Shown piece by piece: positions 14,774 to 19,144 of a stretch of 19,144 bases of DNA (the stretch's first letter is position 1; every line of letters starts with the position of its first letter). Made by a program: the position numbers and the translations under genes. Under the pieces are notes generated by a model. It ran no database searches. It worked only from the letters and a program-made list of their open reading frames with translations, and was not told where the DNA came from. This DNA is from an uncultured Bacteroidales bacterium. Lineage in GTDB: Bacteria > Bacteroidota > Bacteroidia > Bacteroidales > UBA932. The stretch lies in assembly GCA_946549475.1 (NCBI GenBank), contig CAMNQO010000010.1:1-19144 (forward strand), written 5' to 3'.

Positions 14774-16924
14774 GTGAGAGACTTTTTCGTTGTAGTCAAG
14801 CAGACCGTCTTCCGGATGATGCCGGTCTTCCTTATGCTGCTGTCGGGCACCCCGGCCCTGGCAGACGAGGGGATGTTTCTGATCCATGCCGTCGATGAGG
14901 CCTTGGAAAAGAAAATGCAGGAAAGGGGCCTCGTCCTTCCCGCCCGTGCCATATATGATGCGGATGCACCCGGTGCGGACCTGAGCGATGCGGTGGTCTC
15001 GCTGGACTTCATGGGGACGGGGAGCATCATTTCCCGTGATGGCCTGCTCATTACCAACCACCATTGCGCCTATTCCGACCTGCATGCGCTCAGCACGCCG
15101 CAAAAGAACTATCTGGAGGAGGGCTTCTGGGCCGTCAACGCCGAAGATGAAATTCCCGTCAGGGGGAAATGCGTGCAACTGCTCAAGCAGGTCCTCGATG
15201 TTACGGAGGAAGTCGCAAAGATGCAGCGGAATGCACGCGCCAAAGGAGAGAAACTGGGCTCCCGTAAATTGAACTGGACGCTGGAAAAGAAATATGAAAA
15301 GCAGACGGGACTCAGTGCACAACTGGCCTCTGTGTGGGGTGGAATCAAGTATTATCTCTGCCTTTATCAAGAATACAAGGATGTGCGTCTGGTGGCCGCC
15401 CCTCCGCTGTGCATGGCGGCTTTCGGCGGGGATGTTGACAATTGGCAGTGGCCCCAGCAAAAATGTGATTTCGCTCTCTATCGGATTTATACCGCTCCTG
15501 ACGGTACTCCGGCAGAATATGCGGCGGACAACCGGCCCCTGCAATATGAGCACCCGTTGAAAATATCGGTCAAAGGGCTGAAAGAGAATGATTTTACAAT
15601 GGTTATCGGCTATCCCGGCAGGACCGACCGGTACAGTTCTTCCTTTAAGGTGAACGGACAGCAAGAGACGCTTCTGCCGTTGACCAATGCGATCCGGGGG
15701 GAAAAGATGAAGTTGATGAAGGAGGCGATGAAAGCCGACCCGGGGGTGCGTCTCAAATATGCCGACAAGTTTTTCTCACTCAGCAATGTGCAGGAGATGC
15801 AACAGATGCAGGAGGCGTGCTGCCGGCGCTTCGGCGTGGTCGCCGGGAAGCGGGAACGGGAAAAGCGCTTGCAGGCCTGGATTGATGCCGATGCGCATCG
15901 AAGCGAAAAATGGGGCGGTCTGCTGCGTGAGATGGATTCGCTCTACCGGGCTGCCGAAGCCTCCAGATACAAGGTCACTCTGTATCAGGAAACGATGGTG
16001 CGGGCCACGATGATTTCCATTTTTGCCACTCGCCTGTCCACGGCCAGGGGGCGTTGCGAGCCGGAGGAATGGGACAAACTGGATATGGGGCTGGAGCGCC
16101 GGCTTTTCGATCTGGCGTTGAGGACATGGTTTGAAAAAATGGATACGGTCGCCCTGGGCCCTTTCCACAAGCAGTTGCTCCGGCGCTACGGCCGGGATTA
16201 TGCGGCGATGTCCGGAGCGATGTGGTCGCAGAGCCCCCTGACCGACGGCCGGCTGGCTGCTCCTGTAGAAGATGCGCAGGACAGCCTGGCGCGGGCAAGG
16301 CTGATCCGTGAAACCCTTCCGAAAGACACCCTGTTTCGTTTTTTCAATGATGTCCGTATCTCGGATTTTCAGAAGACACCTGAGGTCCGCGCCCTGTCCG
16401 ATGCCAACCGCCGTTATACGTGCGCCCTCTATGAGATGTATCAGGATCAGGGTGTTCCCCAGTATCCCGACGCCAATTCTACGATGCGCCTGAGTTACGG
16501 CCGGGTGGGACGGCTGGCACCTTCGGCCGGAGACATCGACAAACCCTGGTACACCACTCCGGACCAGATCTTGAAAAAACACAATCCGGCCGATTATGAC
16601 TTCGCCCTGCGCGAAGATGTCCGCAAGGCCTTGAAAAAAGGCCCGTGCAAGGGCTGGAACGGCTGGGCCCGGGGCGGCATGAAAGTCAATTTCATCACGG
16701 ACAACGACATTACCGGCGGCAACTCCGGCTCTCCCGTACTCAACGCCCGGGGGGAACTCGTGGGACTGGCTTTCGACGGCAATGCCGAGTCGCTGGCCAG
16801 CGATGTGGATTACACGCCCGAGTACAACAAATGTATCTGCGTGGATATCCGCTATGTTTTATGGACGCTGGATGCCTATGCCGGTCTGGAGCGCGTCCTC
16901 CGGGAACTGGTCATCGTCCGCTGA
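14774..16924 (+). CDS. S46-family dipeptidyl-peptidase, probably DPP7-type
   Basis: A 716-residue exported serine dipeptidyl-peptidase that removes dipeptides from peptide N-termini in the periplasm, supporting peptide use as nutrient. The S46 chymotrypsin-like triad is visible: His97 in ITNHHCAY, Asp222 in GGDVDNWQWP, and Ser651 in GGNSGSPV. Eighteen residues after the Ser lies FDGN with Gly669, equivalent to the P1-specificity position that is Gly in P. gingivalis DPP7 (hydrophobic P1) and Arg in DPP11 (acidic P1), so DPP7-like specificity is inferred. The C-terminus VDIRYVLWTLDAYAG is typical. The start is GTG 14774. ATG 14816 would give a signal peptide without its basic n-region (Lys9, Arg14), so GTG is preferred. 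The 3-base gap to the iron-sulfur gene indicates coexpression. Length is normal for the family. Confidence 0.93.
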   Translation: MRDFFVVVKQTVFRMMPVFLMLLSGTPALADEGMFLIHAVDEALEKKMQERGLVLPARAIYDADAPGADLSDAVVSLDFMGTGSIISRDGLLITNHHCAYSDLHALSTPQKNYLEEGFWAVNAEDEIPVRGKCVQLLKQVLDVTEEVAKMQRNARAKGEKLGSRKLNWTLEKKYEKQTGLSAQLASVWGGIKYYLCLYQEYKDVRLVAAPPLCMAAFGGDVDNWQWPQQKCDFALYRIYTAPDGTPAEYAADNRPLQYEHPLKISVKGLKENDFTMVIGYPGRTDRYSSSFKVNGQQETLLPLTNAIRGEKMKLMKEAMKADPGVRLKYADKFFSLSNVQEMQQMQEACCRRFGVVAGKREREKRLQAWIDADAHRSEKWGGLLREMDSLYRAAEASRYKVTLYQETMVRATMISIFATRLSTARGRCEPEEWDKLDMGLERRLFDLALRTWFEKMDTVALGPFHKQLLRRYGRDYAAMSGAMWSQSPLTDGRLAAPVEDAQDSLARARLIRETLPKDTLFRFFNDVRISDFQKTPEVRALSDANRRYTCALYEMYQDQGVPQYPDANSTMRLSYGRVGRLAPSAGDIDKPWYTTPDQILKKHNPADYDFALREDVRKALKKGPCKGWNGWARGGMKVNFITDNDITGGNSGSPVLNARGELVGLAFDGNAESLASDVDYTPEYNKCICVDIRYVLWTLDAYAGLERVLRELVIVR

Positions 16925-16944
16925 GAGCCGCTCCGCCGGATGGG

Positions 16945-17577
16945 TCAGAAGTAGTATTTGAGACCGCCGAGGGCAATGCCTTCCATGCCGGCGCCCAACT
17001 CGATGAAGCCCCGCAGGCGTCCGCCGAATTCCATGCTCACGGGAGAGAGTTGCAGGGCCGGAGCGAGACCGATGCTGTACGGGCTCTTGTCCAGTTTGCC
17101 GTCTTCCGCCTTTTGCTTGGACTGCGTGCCATACATGCCGGACCCCAGTCCGATTTTGCTGTACATGGCAAAGCCCGGCGTCTTGAACCAGTAAAAACGG
17201 GCCGTCGCCATCAGAAAGTACCAGTCGATGGAGAAATGACCCGTGATGGCGGGGTTGTCTTTGTCATGATAGTTCGTGAATTGCCGGGTGTAATTGAATA
17301 CGAGTCCGACGGAAACCGTCTTTCCGAGGCTGCGCATGTAACCCGCACCGATGGTGCCCGTCGAGCCGTACCGGTCAAAATTCATCCCGGTGATTGTGGC
17401 GGGAATGACAAGATAGCTCCCGATGACCAGACTGGCGAAAGTCTGGGTGGATCCCAGGCTATACTGGATGGATACATCGTTGGGATATTTGTAATAATCA
17501 TTACGGTCAAAAGCGTGCGCTTCGAAAATCCCGGCGCCCAAAACCGGAAGCAGCAGGATGGAAACAATCTTTTTCAT
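16945..17577 (-). CDS. Predicted outer-membrane beta-barrel protein of unknown function
   Basis: A 210-residue protein from ATG 17577 (MKKIVSILLLPVLGAGIFEAHA, a clear Sec signal of ~22 residues). In-frame upstream ATGs extend the frame to 17673, but they lie at or beyond the promoter at 17599-17606. The mature part alternates polar and aromatic/hydrophobic residues in strand-sized pieces (VSIQYSLGSTQTFASLVIGSY, TVSVGLVFNYTRQF, GHFSIDWYFLMATARFYWF, FIELGAGMEGIALGGLKYYF) and ends in an aromatic C-terminus, as in small outer-membrane barrels of 8 strands or so. There is no cysteine in the mature part. I cannot assign a named family. It is convergent with the S46 gene (20-base gap) and divergent from ispD, so it is probably monocistronic. 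A link to peptide uptake with the S46 enzyme is possible but not shown. Confidence 0.72.
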   Translation of the reverse strand: MKKIVSILLLPVLGAGIFEAHAFDRNDYYKYPNDVSIQYSLGSTQTFASLVIGSYLVIPATITGMNFDRYGSTGTIGAGYMRSLGKTVSVGLVFNYTRQFTNYHDKDNPAITGHFSIDWYFLMATARFYWFKTPGFAMYSKIGLGSGMYGTQSKQKAEDGKLDKSPYSIGLAPALQLSPVSMEFGGRLRGFIELGAGMEGIALGGLKYYF

Positions 17578-17598
17578 GACAAAATTCTGTAAACAAGG

Positions 17599-17606
17599 CA
17601 AAGATA
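17599..17606 (-). promoter_or_regulatory. -7 element for the outer-membrane protein gene
   Basis: The minus strand reads TATCTTTG over 17606-17599, a perfect Bacteroidota -7 element 21 bases before the ATG at 17577. The -33 region is T-rich but has no clear TTTG at the right distance. It forms the left arm of a 10-bp palindrome with the ispD -7 element. Confidence 0.6.
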
Positions 17607-17631
17607 CACTTTTCTTTTGAAAAAAAACCTG

Positions 17632-17639
17632 TATCTTTG
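17632..17639 (+). promoter_or_regulatory. -7 element for ispD
   Basis: TATCTTTG at 17632-17639 is a perfect Bacteroidota -7 element, giving a leader of roughly 35 bases before ATG 17682. A TTTG lies at 17616-17619, only 12 bases upstream, too close for a normal -33 box. The promoter may depend on another element or an activator. Confidence 0.6.
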
Positions 17640-17681
17640 TTAACATGTCGCATGTCGGCATAGCGTATAGCATATTGAATC

Positions 17682-18395
17682 ATGGAAAGGCCCCGTTATC
17701 TTGTCATCGTCGCGGCCGGCAGCGGCAGCCGGATGGGCGGCGAGATGCCCAAACAGTTTCTCACCCTGGGCGGGCGTGCCGTCCTGCAGCGCAGCATCGA
17801 CATCTTTCGCAAGGCCGTCGGCGGCGTCAGGATCCTGACGGTGCTCGCCCCGTCCTGGCAGGCGTATTGGCGGGACCTGTGCATGCAGCATCGCTGCTAT
17901 TATCCGCAGACCCTGGTGGACGGTGGACTGACGCGTTTCCATTCTGTCCGGAATGCTCTTGCGCTGGTGCCCGATGAGGCGATCGTTGCCATCCATGACG
18001 GAGCGCGTCCGCTGCTGAGTCCGGAACTTGCCGGCCGGCTGTTCCAGGAGGCGGAAACTGCGGACGGGGTGATTCCTTGCCTGCCGGTCACCGATACCCT
18101 GCGCTGTCTGGATATGGAAGGTGAAACGGGGTATGGAAGCGGACGGCCTTTGCCGCCCCGGTCCGAAATCTATGCCGTACAGACCCCGCAGGTTTTCGAT
18201 GCGGCGTTGCTCAAGGAGGCTTATACCCTGCCTTTCGAGCCGGAATTTACGGATGACGCCTCGGTGGTTGAGAAGTATGTGCGGCAGACCGGGGCGGAAA
18301 AACGCATCGTGTATGTCCCGGGCGAGCGGATAAATATCAAACTGACCACCCCGGACGACCTGCGCCTGGCGGAAGCGATTTTGGCCTCCCGCTGA
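17682..18395 (+). CDS. ispD: 2-C-methyl-D-erythritol 4-phosphate cytidylyltransferase
   Basis: A 237-residue cytoplasmic enzyme of the MEP isoprenoid pathway, joining CTP and methylerythritol phosphate to give CDP-ME. The N-terminal signature AAGSGSRMGGEMPKQF (11-26) has Arg17 and Lys24, spaced as the catalytic Arg20/Lys27 of E. coli IspD. GGLTRFHSVRNAL (81-93), IHDGARPL (104-111, Asp106 for the metal), YAVQTPQVF, FTDDASVVEKY and NIKLTTPDDL complete the family pattern. Length and ATG start are normal. It shares a divergent promoter region with the outer-membrane protein gene. mreB follows after 76 bases with its own promoter. Confidence 0.96.
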   Translation: MERPRYLVIVAAGSGSRMGGEMPKQFLTLGGRAVLQRSIDIFRKAVGGVRILTVLAPSWQAYWRDLCMQHRCYYPQTLVDGGLTRFHSVRNALALVPDEAIVAIHDGARPLLSPELAGRLFQEAETADGVIPCLPVTDTLRCLDMEGETGYGSGRPLPPRSEIYAVQTPQVFDAALLKEAYTLPFEPEFTDDASVVEKYVRQTGAEKRIVYVPGERINIKLTTPDDLRLAEAILASR

Positions 18396-18410
18396 ATTTA
18401 TCCATCAATA

Positions 18411-18443
18411 TTTGATTACTTTTTCAAAAACTTCGTATCTTTA
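18411..18443 (+). promoter_or_regulatory. Promoter for mreB
   Basis: TTTG (18411-18414), a 21-base spacer and TATCTTTA (18436-18443) fit the Bacteroidota promoter with one change in the last base of the -7 element. Transcription would start near 18450, leaving ~22 bases before ATG 18472. Confidence 0.7.
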
Positions 18444-18471
18444 CAAGATTTTAGAGACAAGACTGGCAAAA

Positions 18472-19144
18472 ATGGCATTTTCCTTTTTAACACAAGAATT
18501 GGCAATCGACCTGGGTACGGCAAATACCGTTATCTATCAGCACGACCAGGTGGTCTTGGATGAGCCCAGCATCGTCGCAATCGAGAAAGCGACGGGGCGC
18601 TGCATCGCGTTCGGCCATGCCGCCAAGCGGATGCACGGAAGGACCAATCCGGGCATCGATACCGTCCGCCCGTTGAAGGACGGCGTGATTGCGGACTTCA
18701 ATGCGGCGGAGATGATGATCCGCAGTTTCATCCGAAAGGTCAACGAGAACCGCAAGTTCATCATCAATCCCAGCATCAAGATGGTCGTCGGCATTCCGGC
18801 CGGCTCGACCGAAGTGGAAATCCGGGCCGTGCGCGACTCGACCGAGCACGCCGGCGGCAGGGACATATATCTGGTATTCGAGCCCATGGCTTCGGCCCTG
18901 GGTATCGGGCTGGATGTGCTGGCGCCCAAAGGGAACATGGTCGTGGATATCGGTGGCGGTACGACGGAGATTGCCGTGATTTCCCTGGGCGGCATCGTGG
19001 TCCAGGACAGCGTACGGACGGCCGGTGATGCGTTTACGAAGGATATCCAGGATTACATGCGTCAGCAATACAGCCTCAAGGTGGGAGAAGTGACGGCCGA
19101 GGAAATCAAGTGCGCGGTGGGGGCAGGGGTGCCGAATCTGCCGC
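18472..19144 (+). CDS. mreB: Rod-shape-determining protein MreB, 5' part (runs off the window)
   Basis: The first 224 residues of the bacterial actin MreB, which forms membrane-bound filaments directing lateral wall synthesis. AIDLGTANTV (11-20) is the phosphate-1 loop. VDEPSIVA-type sequence (LDEPSIVAIEKATG) follows, then RPLKDGVIADFNAAEMMIRSFIRKV, VVGIPAGSTEVEIRAVRDSTEHAGG, and DIGGGTTEIAVISLGG (159-174), the phosphate-2 loop. The frame is open to the right edge with no stop, at about two thirds of the usual ~340 residues. The N-terminal MAFSFLTQEL is the usual short amphipathic lead. In most bacteria mreC/mreD follow, but that cannot be seen here. Confidence 0.95.
   Translation, partial: MAFSFLTQELAIDLGTANTVIYQHDQVVLDEPSIVAIEKATGRCIAFGHAAKRMHGRTNPGIDTVRPLKDGVIADFNAAEMMIRSFIRKVNENRKFIINPSIKMVVGIPAGSTEVEIRAVRDSTEHAGGRDIYLVFEPMASALGIGLDVLAPKGNMVVDIGGGTTEIAVISLGGIVVQDSVRTAGDAFTKDIQDYMRQQYSLKVGEVTAEEIKCAVGAGVPNLP

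Noticed and set aside
13454..15664. A 736-codon minus-strand frame across the iron-sulfur and S46 genes
   Set aside because: It spans two well-supported opposite-strand genes and has no domain or start context. It is a GC-driven shadow.
1..19144. CRISPR arrays, tRNAs, insertion sequences, prophage or defence genes
   Set aside because: No regular direct-repeat array, cloverleaf, transposase or integrase motif was seen. All sizeable frames are explained by ordinary chromosomal genes.

Overview
The window looks like a stretch of a moderately high-GC Bacteroidota genome, most likely order Bacteroidales. Three things point there: several intergenic gaps carry the Bacteroidota-type promoter (TTTG, a spacer of 20-21 nt, then TAnnTTTG); starts lack clear Shine-Dalgarno sites; and the gene families are typical (DUF2723 membrane protein, S46 dipeptidyl-peptidase, VPDGYF-type anti-sigma-like protein with a Spy-like partner, DUF4369/TlpA-like lipoprotein). 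A Rikenellaceae/Alistipes or RC9-like host is a guess from base composition only. No tRNA, rRNA, insertion sequence, phage gene or CRISPR array was seen. No stretch longer than 300 bases lacks a gene.

Layout. Positions 1-4335 (+) carry the 3' end of a GH57 alpha-amylase-type gene with a histone-H1-like tail, an alpha-glucan phosphorylase (glgP) and ribF. GH57 and glgP form a storage-glucan module; ribF follows glgP by 10 bases. Positions 4336-7248 (+) carry a lipoprotein nitroreductase with its own promoter, then greA, a HIT-family hydrolase and a thioredoxin-fold lipoprotein without redox cysteines. Positions 7272-11452 (-) form a likely operon read right to left: a large DUF2723 membrane protein, a small basic protein overlapping its end, and purine nucleoside phosphorylase (deoD). 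Divergent from it, 11573-12593 (+) holds an anti-sigma-like membrane protein and a Spy-like periplasmic protein. A strong terminator-like hairpin (12642-12684) separates these from a polytopic iron-sulfur protein with an HMA-like and an unknown C-terminal domain, followed 3 bases later by an S46 dipeptidyl-peptidase. A predicted outer-membrane protein (-) and ispD (+) diverge from a palindromic promoter region at 17599-17639. The window ends inside mreB (+).

Most genes are chromosomal housekeeping or envelope genes. I did not find a defence system, mobile element or gene cluster that amounts to a clearly new system. The observations most worth checking are local: a terminator-like hairpin with the ribF start codon in its loop; a leader hairpin before greA; the low-complexity insertions in RibF; the H1-like tail on GH57; the Cys-less thioredoxin-like lipoprotein; the iron-sulfur/HMA-like/unknown-domain protein next to the S46 peptidase; and the anti-sigma/Spy pair with no sigma gene beside it.
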